64,000 bases of DNA. Source: Lineus longissimus (Eukaryota > Nemertea > Pilidiophora > Heteronemertea > Lineidae). The position numbers were made by a program, and so were the translations under genes. Numbering within the stretch: position 1 is the first letter of the stretch; each line of letters opens with the position of its first letter. The stretch spans positions 28,522,599 through 28,586,598 of the forward strand of contig NC_088309.1 of the NCBI RefSeq assembly GCF_910592395.1, in the 5' to 3' direction. Below the pieces are notes generated by a model. It did no database searches. It was given only the letters and a program-made list of their open reading frames with translations, and was not told the origin of the DNA. Below are positions 26,948-42,908 of this stretch, piece by piece.

Positions 26948-28234
26948 TGTGGCTGTGACTATCTCATCTCTCTCATCATGTTGTCAACACGGTGGAGCAG
27001 CCAGGACTAATTCGGCCTAGCTATGACCGTTTCATCTCTCTCATCATGCTGTCAACACAGTGGGGCGGCCAGGACTGATGCGGCCTGGCTGTGACTTCTT
27101 CATCTCTCTCTGTGACTGCGTCATCTCTCTCGCCATGTTGACAACTTGGGCATTGGCAGAGCAACCAGGACTGATTCGCCTGGCTGTGACTGTCTCATCT
27201 CTCTCACCATATAAACAACTAGGCAGTGCGGCGAAGACTGATGTGGCCTGGCTGTGACCGTCTCATCTCACTCATCATGTTGTCAACACGGTGGAGAAGC
27301 CAGGTCTGATTCGGCCTGGCTGTGACTGCCTCATCTCTTTCACCATGTTGACAACTTGGCAGAGCAGCCAATACTAATTTGGCCTGGCTGTGACTCTCTC
27401 ATCTCTCTCATCATGTTGTCAACACGGTGGAGCAGCCAGGACTGATTCGGCCTGTCTGTGCAGTGACTTCCTCATCTCTCTCACCATGTTGACAACTTGG
27501 CAGAGCAGCCAAGACTGATTTGGCCTGGCTGTGACTGTCTCATCTCTCTCACCATAATTATTGTGAACACGGTGGAGCAGCCAGAACTAATTCGGCCTGG
27601 CTGTGACTGCCTCATCTCTCTTATCATGTTGTCAACACGGTGGAGCAGCCAGACTTCCTCATCTCTCTCACCATGTTGACAACTTAGCAGAGCAGCCAAG
27701 ACTGATTTGGCCTGGCGGTGACTGTTTCATCAACAACTTGGCAGAGCAGCCAATACTAATTTGGCCTGGCTGTGACTCTCTCATCTCTCTCATCATGTTG
27801 TCAACACGGTGGAGCAGCCAGGACTGATTCGGCCTGTCTGTGCAGTGACTTCCTCATCTCTCTCACCATGTTGACAACTTGGCAGAGCAGCCAAGACTGA
27901 TTTGGCCTGGCTGTGACTGTCTCATCTCTCTCACCATAATTATTGTGAACACGGTGGAGCAGCCAGAACTAATTCGGCCTGGCTGTGACTGCCTCATCTC
28001 TCTTATCATGTTGTCAACACGGTGGAGCAGCCAGACTTCCTCATCTCTCTCACCATGTTGACAACTTAGCAGAGCAGCCAAGACTGATTTGGCCTGGCGG
28101 TGACTGTTTCATCACTCTCATCATGTTGTCAACACGGTGGAGCAGCCAGGACTGATTCGGCCTGGCTGTGACTTCCTCATCTCTCACATCATGTTGTCAG
28201 CACGGTGAAGCAGCCAGACTTCCTCATCTCTCTC
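26948..28234. repeat. 68-bp minisatellite, main block (first part)
   Basis: About 18 degenerate units of ~68 bp alternating between GTTGTCAACACGGTGGAGCA and GTTGACAACTTGGCAGAGCA types, all with CAGCCA(A/G)GACTGATT(T/C)GGCC and CTGTGACTGTCTCATCTCTC cores. Some units are deleted or fused. A 382-bp block is duplicated inside it. Short open frames on both strands come from the repeat. Confidence 0.92.
27351..28114. repeat. 382-bp segmental tandem duplication inside the 68-bp array
   Basis: 27351-27732 and 27733-28114 appear identical by eye, including shared irregular features such as a truncated unit and the sequence ATAATTATTGTGAACACGG. This is a recent higher-order duplication spanning several 68-bp units. 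Confidence 0.85.
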
Positions 28235-28843
28235 AACTTACCACTTGCGCAATATTGGTCGCGCTCGCAAGCTCCTTACAACTGCAGCAACGAAAGAGCT
28301 AGTGCACTCACTGGTGATGTCTCGTTTGGACTACGGAAATAGTCTGTTAGCTGGGGTTAATGAGCAACTCCTGCACAAATTACAACTAGTGCAGAGCCGT
28401 GCAGCAAGAATAATTACAAGGACTCCACTACGTGAGCACATAACACCCGTTTTGAGAACTCTCCACTGGCTTCCGATACCATATCGTATCGATTTCAAGG
28501 TTTTACTCATGGTGTTCAAAGCCAAAAACAACATGGCTCCATCATATATCTCGGACATCCTGCCATCGTATGTCCCAGGGCGATCCCTGAGATCGGATAA
28601 CCAAGAGTTGTTGGTGACTCCCAGGTATCGCCTTGAGACATTTGGTGGCAGAAGCTTTACAGTTTATGCCAGCAAATTATGGAACTCGCTGGACACTAAC
28701 ACCCGCAACAGCTCCACCGTCAGCGAGTTCAAAAGAAGATTAAAAACCAAACTATTTGAACAGTGTTTTTGTTAAGCGCAGCTGAGCAATTTTTCTAATT
28801 GGATTTTGCGCTATATAAATGCTATTTGTATGTATGTATGTAT
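28235..28843 (+). mobile_element. 5'-truncated non-LTR retrotransposon (CR1/L2/Jockey-type LINE 3' end)
   Basis: The reading frame (stop at 28773-28775) encodes the C-terminal end of a LINE reverse transcriptase: YHLRNIGRARKLL, LVMSRLDYGNSLL, LQLVQSRAARIITR, ITPVLRTLHWLPI, YRIDFKVLLMVFK and LWNSLD. These are the thumb-region signatures of CR1/L2/Jockey-like elements. The frame is intact over about 180 codons but lacks the catalytic core and the endonuclease. After the stop comes the usual short 3' UTR with GCGCTATATAAATGC and a terminal (TATG)n run. It sits inside the 68-bp minisatellite; ATCTCTCTCA is present at both edges and may be a target-site duplication, although the array itself contains this sequence. 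Confidence 0.85.
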
Positions 28844-29095
28844 CTCTCTCACCATGTTGACAACTTGGCAGAGCAGCCAAGACTGATTTGGCCTGGCTGT
28901 GACTGTCTCATCTCTCTCACCATAATTATTGTCAACAAGGTGGAGCAGCCAGAACTTATTCGGCCTGGCTGTGACTGCCTCATCTCTCTCACCATGTAGA
29001 CAACCTGGCAGAGCAGCCAATACTGATTCGGCCTGTCTGTGACTGTCTCATCTCTCTCATCATGTTGTCAGCACGGTGGAGCAGCCAGGACTGTC
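28844..29095. repeat. 68-bp minisatellite, block right of the LINE insertion
   Basis: Continuation of the 68-bp family (about 3.5 units) after the LINE fragment, with the same CTCTCACCATGTTGACAACT and GCAGCCAAGACTGATTTGGC cores. The LINE split a previously continuous array. Confidence 0.88.
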
Positions 29096-29186
29096 AAACA
29101 GTTGTGTGAGCTCACTAGAGCTTGTACTTACATAACAGTATAAAACTAAAATAAATATAATATATATACATGTACATTGTATATAT

Positions 29187-29735
29187 AACCGTCATCGGAT
29201 GCGCATCCGATATGCCACGAGATCCTTTACCGTCAATTTCTTTACCGTCATCGGATGCGCATCTGATATGCCACGAGATCCTTCACCGTCAATTCCTTTA
29301 CCGTCATCGGATGCGCATCCGATATGCCACGAGATCCTTTACCGTCATCGGATGCGCATCTGATATGCCATGAGATCCTTCACCGTCAATTCCTTTACCG
29401 TCATCGGATGCGCATCCGATATGCCACGAGATCCTTCACCGTCAATTCCTTTACCGTCATCGGATGCGCATCCGATATGCCACGAGATCCTTTACCGTCT
29501 TCGGATGCGCATCCGATATGCCACGAGATCCTTCACCGTCAATTCCCTTACCGTCTTCGGATGCGCATCCGATATGCCACGAGATCCTTTACCGTCTTCG
29601 GATGCGCATCCGATATGCCACGAGATCCTTCACCGTCAATTCCTATACCGTCATTGAATGCCACGAGATTTTTTGTTACCTCACCGTCAATTCCTATACC
29701 GTCATGGATGCCACGAGCTTTGTTCGCGTTGTAAA
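29187..29735. repeat. Palindrome-bearing minisatellite (56/41-bp alternating units)
   Basis: Nine copies of CGGATGCGCATC, most extended to the perfect 14-bp palindrome CGGATGCGCATCCG, start at 29196, 29252, 29308, 29349, 29405, 29461, 29502, 29558 and 29599. The spacings are 56, 56, 41, 56, 56, 41, 56 and 41 bp. The long unit has an extra TTCACCGTCAATTCC linker. Two decayed units follow to about 29735. Open frames across it are not considered genes. Confidence 0.93.
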
Positions 29736-30419
29736 GGTTTCGGGGATACGACTAATGCATGCGAGCACCGTCGGCGGAACCCCAGCGCCCGCCCTCTCGA
29801 TCTATCCGTAAGAACGAGCCACTCTCGTGACCGTCACATTTACGGACTCCGGACCTCCAGACTTTAGAGACCGAGCTTTTCTTTACCTTACAATTACTGT
29901 ATACTCGGCGCCTCACTTATATGTGTTGTTTTTTTCACATACATTGTTCTCGTGGTTTACGGAAACGTAGGCCTAAAATGTTATAGTGTCTAAAAACAAT
30001 ATTCAGTTAATCGAATTACACTTTTTTTCATTACTGCTTGCTTGATATTGCCCTAACAACTTTTTCATGAATCAATTTTGAGCATTATGTTTACAACGTA
30101 GTTATTATAGCACGAAATATGAGTCTAAAATGCCAAATACTTGCAACTTTTATGTTAATCACTGAAATCTTAGTGTACTAATTGCTCGCTATAAGCTAGG
30201 TTATTGCGCCCCTAAACCAACGTACTGACAACGCTACCTCCCCGGAACTCAAACTTTAACGTGAGTTAATTGTAATCTTACTCTCTATATACCAAAGTGA
30301 TACCTAGGAATACAGTTGAACTTCACTGAAAACTAATGATGTGTTGATGAGTTCAATGAATCCTTCGATTCCTTTGGTTTTCTTGGCGAACTGACGTCCG
30401 ACAATCAATGACCCGTTGA
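29736..30419. other. Intergenic stretch with no recognised feature
   Basis: Mostly AT-rich unique sequence between the palindromic array and the right inverted duplicate. No coding, RNA or repeat feature was recognised. Confidence 0.4.
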
Positions 30420-30735
30420 CGTGTACCTGCAATACGCCATTGCCGTAGTGTGTAAACAGATCTATTTTTGGACGAAACTCAGCCCCTCACAAACTTTGGT
30501 CGATTTCGCCAATGATGACACTGCTTCTAGACTGTACCACAGCACGTTAGCTGTAGCAGCGCTAAGCAAGAGTCAAGACAAATGTCCGCTGCCAGCCGCT
30601 GCTGCAGTGCTGGATCCCCCATCATCAGATTCAGAGTCATGCCCGCTGAAACGACGAGTGATCATATCAACATTGTTGTGGTGATACTCTACACCATCCC
30701 TTCGCAATTCCCACAGCTCGTGAACACTGTTCACT
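30420..30735 (-). repeat. Right member of the inverted duplicate pair; possible last exon of an unknown gene
   Basis: Reverse-complement partner of 23572-23895. Read on the minus strand, a pyrimidine-rich acceptor (CTCCAATCTTTTAG) at 30734 is followed by 53 codons to a TGA at 30573, encoding VHELWELRRDGVEYHHNN and an acidic/alanine end DSESDDGGSSTAAAAGSGHL. No family is recognised. Farther upstream on the minus strand (31026-30775) is another open stretch with hydrophobic residues, which might be another exon, but no clean donor was found. It is recorded as a repeat with unproven coding potential. Confidence 0.5.
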
Positions 30736-31494
30736 AAAAGATTGGAGAAACAAATCGTCACAATTCCGTTGGCGTCATATGCAATTTGAATTGCAGCAGA
30801 CGTCGCAGTTTAACGTAAGTTTTGTACCGGTGCTACCGAATACGCTGCATGACACAAGGGCCTTAACATCACAGTAGAAAAGAATCATATTGAATTTGGC
30901 TAAATCACAGGGCTCAGCCAGGCCTCTGATGACTTGGTACATCCAGTGACCCAGCAAAAAGTAGCGACGGTACAGCCAGAGTAGCAACAACTCGCAAAAC
31001 AGGATCCTTGTCTGACCAAGGACCATACTCGAGATGACCCATCAATAAGATGGACAAGTGACTAGGTGCCTAAAGTCACACACTATATGACCAATCAATC
31101 AACTAAACAACTGCCCAACATCACAAATAAAACGTGTCAAGATTGAATGCCACTGGCCACAAGATAGACATGACGCTTTACCCTGATCTCACTCATGATA
31201 ACTGCAAGAAAAGACAAGTGACCTGCCGAAGATCACCGATGGCCAAACAATACCTTCTTGATTTGACAACCCTAGAAAACACTTCTACTTTGACACTTGT
31301 ACTTTCCCCCCAAGGCAGTGAATATTATTGTACATGTGGAGTTTATCTATGAATTTCAACAAATCTTAATTCTTAATTCTATTCTTTCTCAATCCCCAAT
31401 AAGAAGACCCAGGGAGCGAAACGATTTCGATTCGGAGCAAACGTCTGGGGCGAAAAGGTAACCGAGCGAAACGACCGGATACCTGTCAGTCAGC

Positions 31495-32570
31495 ATGGCG
31501 CAGGGAAAGTTGAAGACGAAGTGCTCAGTTCCAGCTGGTTCGAAGCAAAAATCTCAGCATAACAAAAGGCCACAAGGCCCAAAGAAGGGTGGTATGTGTT
31601 CTCTTCTTCCATATCTTGCTTATACACCTTTCTATTGGACCATAAACATAAATGCAACTCACCTGCTCAGTCTCGGCTCCGAGAACTGAGAGTGGCGCAT
31701 GAATGAACATTTACATACTAGGCCCCCCTAGGCCTGCTTCGCCTTTGACCATGAAAACCTATTTAAAAGATGGTTTATTTCCCAAGTCTAGGTTTTTCAG
31801 GGGTGTACAGTTAGGGCCTGCTGCAACTAGCTCTGTCTGCGACTCCCGACTGTGTATGAGATTTCTGTTTTCCATTATCTTGTCTCTGTTTAAAAAGTTC
31901 ACTGCGTACAGAAATGAAAACGCTGAACTACAGCAAGTGACGAGACACCAGCGAATGTCAACGATGTTACTTCTGGCCAGTACTGTATATACCTCAAACT
32001 TTGTTCTGATGAGTGTTTTACTTTCTATCTTCAGCTCGAGCCATTGCTCCAAAGAAAGCCAAGCAAGTTCAGGCATCAAAACTGAAGAAGGTGAATAGAA
32101 ACTTTCCATTTTCATCATTGTCATTATTTTGAGCATCTCTGTTTTCATAGCTTGTACTCATCCACGACAGACAACAGAATGACTGTGATGATACGGGTTA
32201 CCATTCATTCACAGGTCTGTTGTGTTGATTTGGAAACACTGCCTTGGCTTGATTTATAAATTTGCAGATTGGAAGATCACTCAGGAGCTGCCACAACTTC
32301 CTAAATGGACACCATCTGCTGTACTGTGTAATCTGTCATCAATTCCGCAGTTGGTGAAACATGAATGTCACAATATCATTGAGCATAAGACCTGTATTGT
32401 TCTGTGTTCCTTGTCCCTAAAGCTGATGGCTTTATCTCCTTCAGGATCTTGAAAAGGCCATCAAGAAATCAATTGAGGAAGAAGTGATTGGCACAGCAGC
32501 TAACATCGAGTCAAAGTCGTTACAGATCTTAAAGTCAAAACACGACAAGAAAAAGGAGAAAAAAAAGTGA
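31495..32570 (+). CDS. C19orf53: UPF0390 / C19orf53-like small basic protein
   Basis: Exons: 31495-31591, 32035-32090, 32445-32570; together 279 bases encode 92 residues. Phases agree (GG-GT split after KKG, then KLKK / DLEK). The protein starts MAQGKLKTK like vertebrate C19orf53 (MAQGQRKF) and contains the family core, a lysine-rich PQGPKKG followed by RAIAPKKAKQVQ and the helix KLKKDLEKAIKKSIEEEV, ending in a poly-lysine tail (KKKEKKK). Human C19orf53 is about 99 residues, so length fits. The family is small, basic and poorly characterised; nucleolar or chromatin association is plausible from composition but is not shown here. It is transcribed away from the repeat-rich block. The short N-terminal exon and single clear ATG support the chosen start. 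Confidence 0.85.
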
Positions 32571-32607
32571 TGAAAGGCTTTGATATGTACGGTATACCAT
32601 ACATGTA

Positions 32608-32785
32608 CAGTGAAACCTCCCTTAGTGGACACCTCTCTATTAAGGACAACCTCTCTATTAAGGACACTAGTTTTATTCCCAAATTGGTTGTTGCCATTCA
32701 ATTTGACCTCTCTAATCAAGACACCTCTTTATTAAGGACAGTACTTTTCAGTCCCAAGGATGCCCTTAATAGAGAGGTTCTACTG
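32608..32785. mobile_element. pogo/Tigger-type MITE with TA target site
   Basis: Terminal inverted repeats CAGTGAAACCTCCCTTA and (reverse complement) CAGTAGAACCTCTCTATTAA flank 178 bp, each end bordered by TA. Internal CCTCTCTATTAAGGACA motifs repeat four times. This is the common pattern of non-autonomous pogo-like mariner elements in invertebrates. It begins 38 bp after the stop codon of the C19orf53-type gene, so it is likely within its 3' UTR. Confidence 0.75.
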
Positions 32786-33467
32786 TAGTTGTATTGTCCT
32801 GCAGGTCATTTTAAAGATAGGGTGTCCACTACCAAGTAAAAAGGAAACTTATGTGCTGCCATCTTCAGTCGAGGATGAAGTGTGGGAGTTCACTTTCAGT
32901 TGCCGATTATTCGTATCCACTTCAGGAATTGCTAACTAATTTTCTCAACCGGCATGGCCAATGTCCACCTTCCTTGTATTTTATGAATCATGTATCTGCT
33001 GTAGAATATATTATTATGTAAAAACAAAATCTTGTATAAAAAAATTGGTTAGTATCAATTGACGTTTCTTGGTTGATTTTTTACACCAATGTTCTGGCTT
33101 AAAGGACACAACACATGTACATGTCGCAGCCGATACCTCCAGATTTCCTTTGCTCTGTCTGTAGTCTTAAGATTTGGTCAGCAAACATGTCATGGATGCC
33201 TGGTAAACATGGCCAATCATAGAAAAGTGTGCCCTTGTGTCCTAAATAGTCGAGTTGATAAGATAACTGTTCCATTGACCAGCGGATGAGTTGTGTGGAC
33301 TAGGACACACTCGAGGGGACCATCTATAAACAGTAGAAGGCCATGACACCACTTGGCAGTATTTTACAATGAGGACGTATACTAATGGAGAAGAGGAATT
33401 CCAATTGCCAGTGGACATGGATTGTCAGAGATTATGAATATTCCCAATCCAACCTTGTTTTCTGAGA
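32786..33467. other. Gap between two plus-strand genes
   Basis: No firm feature. A short open stretch at 33089-33212 with a hydrophobic patch (ISFALSVVL) and a possible donor (CTG|GTAAAC) could be a remote 5' exon of the membrane-protein gene that follows, but the evidence is thin. Confidence 0.3.
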
Positions 33468-34930
33468 ATGATTAATGAATCTTCAAATCTTACAACTCAT
33501 TTGCCTGTGGTGTTGACAACCATGGACATAAACAATGTCTCGTCCTCGATGAATGTGTCCTCAACGGATCTCATCTTGACAACCAAGGGGACAAATAATG
33601 TGTCTTTCACAAATGTGTCCACGTCAGGCTTGTGGAAATACACTACAGAGGTGAACGATGTGTCCTCATCAACAAATGTGTCTTTCACAGATGTGTGGAG
33701 TAACACCACAGGTTAGTCTTAATCTTTTGGATTGTTCCTCGCCATTTTCAGTGATGGGCGAGTGTCACTATGCCTGTCAAAAGAGTAGCCTCTATCATGT
33801 CTGCTGCTGACGACCCCAGTGCTAGGTCGGATGAAACTGGCTGTTGCCATTAAGTCGGTCTTTGCAGCTCCCAATGAAGAATGACATTTGTCTGAGTTGG
33901 GTTATTATACTTGCTATATGAGGTGAGATAGTTGTAAATGAGATGCAACTACCTTCCATCACAGGTGGAGAAGGGACACGAATGAAGACATCAACTTGAT
34001 TTGGTCAACTGCTTTCTCCTACTTTCAGTTCAAGCAGTGGTTTTGGACATCAGGGCATTCTACTTCCTAATAATTGGTGCTAGTCTTTTGGTAGCGTGTG
34101 TCGTTGGTTTCATAGTGTTTATTTCTTATAGAAGGTAAGTCCCTCAAACACACCTACCCAAACAGTGTTGATGTAGGTACCAGAAAACCTGTTCATCTGA
34201 CCAGGTGTTTATGAAGGCATCAATACAGCAGCTTGCAGTGTGCCTGTAATGTCTACAAAGGCAGCTAATGATAATGTGGCGAGGATGAGCTGCATCACTA
34301 CAGCATCTGAGTGGAGACAACAACACAGGCTTTCTCACATGCATTACAATCTACTTGTGGGTTGAGAATAGTTTGCCATGAATATGAGCATGATCAGCAT
34401 ACTGAACCACTTTAAACATCTATGTTTGAGGAAACTGGCTTCCTAGCACCTGGCACCTCAAAACTGATTAAGGTGTTAGGGGACAGAGGACAGTCCTGTA
34501 CGTGTTACAAAACTTGAACAACTGTTGTATCCTAACACAGCTATTTCTCCATCATCCTTTCAGTGGTCTGTGTGACAGAAGAGAAGAGAGAAAGAACATG
34601 AAGAGAAAGCAAAGGCGATTACAGACACAGGTCACAGAAAACCATGAGCTGCATGGAATACCAGTAAGAGATGGGGCTTGTGTGAACTTTACTGAGAACA
34701 CGACTATGAGTGGGCATGATGCCTCAACTGCACCTTATGAGCTCGAGGTCAAGAGTAATGGTACCACAAATCAAGGGAAGGATATAATGAGGCAGGAGTC
34801 TGTCCCATCAAGTGGTGGGTCCGATTACAATGAACAGGTCAATTCAGATAATGAGGACAATGACAGTGTTTTTTACTCGTATGAAAATCAAAATTGCATG
34901 GATGGGGAATCTTTTGATGTCCACTTCTGA
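33468..34930 (+). CDS. Unrecognised single-pass membrane protein with Asn/Ser/Thr-rich ectodomain
   Basis: Exons: 33468-33711, 34029-34134, 34564-34930; 717 bases, 238 codons plus stop, phases 1 and 2 consistent. The first about 80 residues form a Ser/Thr/Asn-rich ectodomain with many N-glycosylation sequons in a loose internal repeat (NNVSSSMNVSSTD, NNVSFTNVSTSG, NDVSSSTNVSFTD). Exon 2 is essentially the transmembrane helix (FYFLIIGASLLVACVVGFIV). Exon 3 is a cytoplasmic tail starting with a strongly basic stop-transfer stretch (RREERKNMKRKQRRLQ) and ending acidic (NSDNEDNDSVFYSYENQN) with a YSYE tyrosine motif. No signal peptide is visible from this start, so an upstream exon is probably missing. 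The TM-plus-acidic-end layout recalls small glycoproteins such as FAM174, but not closely enough to name. Expression is inferred from splice logic only. Confidence 0.6.
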
Positions 34931-34964
34931 ACAATTGAAAACATGATGACTGAAACACTAGCCA

Positions 34965-35600
34965 CCTCATCAGTTTTGGTCATCATTTCGTTATAGCTGT
35001 CATCCTACAGCAAGCAATCAGTGTGTTATGTATCAAACAGCTGCCTCATCAGTTTTGGTCATCATTTTGTTATAGCTGTCATCCTACAGCAAGCAATCAG
35101 TGTGTTATGTATCAAACAGCTGCCTCATCAGTTTTGGTCATCATTTCGTTAAAGCTGTCATCCTACAGCAAGCAATCAGTGTGTTATGTATCAAACAGCT
35201 GCCTCATCAGTTTTGGTCATCATTTCATTATAGCTGTCATCCTACAGCAAACAATCAGTGTGTTATGTATCGAACAGCTGCCTCATCAGTTTTGGTCATC
35301 ATTTCGTTATAGCTGTCATCCTACAGCAAACAATCAGTGTGTTATGTATCAAACAGCTGCCTCATCAGTTTTGGTCATCATTTCGTTATAGCTGTCATCC
35401 TACAGCAAACAATCAGTGTGTTATGTATCAAACAGCTGCCTCATCAGTTTTGGTCATCATTTCGTTAAAGCTGTCATCCTACAGCAAGCAATCAGTGTGA
35501 TATGTATCAAACAGCTGCCTCATCAGTTTTGGTCATCATTTCGTTAAAGCTGTCATCCTACAGCAAGCAATCAGTGTGTTATGTATCAAACAGCTGCTTC
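34965..35600. repeat. 79-bp minisatellite, eight units, directly after the membrane-protein stop codon
   Basis: CTCATCAGTTTTGGTCATCA recurs at 79-bp spacing (about 34967, 35045, 35124, 35203, 35282, 35361, 35440, 35519), with a final partial unit near 35596. Units also share AGCTGTCATCCTACAGCAA and ATCAGTGTGTTATGTATCA and are nearly identical. The array begins within 40 bases of the stop at 34930, so it is probably part of that gene's 3' UTR. Open frames across it are repeat artefacts. Confidence 0.92.
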
Positions 35601-35750
35601 ATTAAATACTTGGAATGAAAAATAACGAAGTTTTACTCATATTTATGTCTTTATTAACCTCTAGAAGAAGGCAAGTCCAAACATCATAAATCATTAGTAA
35701 TGAAAAATAATCGACTAGATAATCAGACTCAGCACAGATAGCCCTAGTAG

Positions 35751-35765
35751 CCCCCCCCCCCCCCC
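35751..35765 (+). repeat. Homopolymer run of 15 C
   Basis: Fifteen C followed by a run of A, between the convergent ends of the membrane-protein gene and LZTR1. The remaining interval to 36360 shows no other recognised feature; a possible minus-strand AATAAA for LZTR1 lies at 35650-35655. Confidence 0.85.
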
Positions 35766-36359
35766 AAAAAAAGAGACCGTCTCGCAGATACGATTTGACT
35801 CTTCAACAATATGACTATGATTTAGGCTTGGATGAATAGAATGACAGTGTTTTACAAACCTGCATTTCTGCAAAGAAAAGCATAAATTACTCCTCAACTG
35901 GAACACGGTGTCTGGTACATCTGAAGCACAGAAGCGAGTAATGCATCACAAGATCAGACGGACTACTCATTACTTAAGTAACATATTAATGAGTTACATC
36001 GAACAAATATATCATGACATTTCCATCCACAGGTTCAATTCCACAACCCAGCATCATATTAGAACGCAGCCTTACTATTGGTCCTGGAAACGCTTTCTTT
36101 TCCACAGTCTTCATTTCAATTCCTTCCATGTATCAATAACGAGTGCACCGTTGAAAACAAAGCAAGCCAACAGTAACAAAATCGTCTAACCATGGTTACC
36201 ATCTCAAAACAATCCCATAACAGAATCAAGATAATAGTATTGGATAATGACTACCGCAACTTAACATGTCGTCAACAAAACTAAAATGTCCTTTAATATC
36301 GAGAGTGGCTCGCCCTAGTGAGGAATCTAATCAAGGTCTTCATCGAGCCAGGTTAGCTG

Positions 36360-42717
<6,358 letters not shown>

Positions 42718-42908
42718 GCTCAGATATTATCTAAATTCGATGTTAAATAAGGTCTAAATGATGGTTTATATGAGATTTTTTACGAAATTTTCTGAAAATT
42801 TTCTAAACAGGGAACCATTTTGTTATTGTCTTCAGCGCCGCCAACTTTCGATTTGGAACTAATTTTCGTAAACAGACACACGTGTTTTTCTCCCGCGCGA
42901 AATTCAAG
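42718..42908. promoter_or_regulatory. Shared bidirectional promoter of LZTR1 and the XRCC1-domain gene
   Basis: Only 191 bp separate the two divergent start codons. The interval has an E-box CACGTG at 42879-42884 and an E2F-type site at 42891-42902 (TTTCGCGCGGGA on the minus strand). A YY1-like AAGATGGC overlaps the plus-strand start codon. No TATA box was seen. Start sites are inferred from geometry, since no transcript data exist here. Confidence 0.6.

Noticed and set aside
29187-29735. Regularly spaced short palindromes resembling a CRISPR array
   Set aside because: The spacers are not unique but repeated, and the surroundings are clearly animal genes.
29170-29867. Overlapping plus-strand frames with CASDMPRDP repeats
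   Set aside because: They are derived from the palindromic 56/41-bp array.
35023-35500. Frames of up to 122 codons with CLISFGHHF-like repeats
   Set aside because: They are read-through of the 79-bp minisatellite in a probable 3' UTR.
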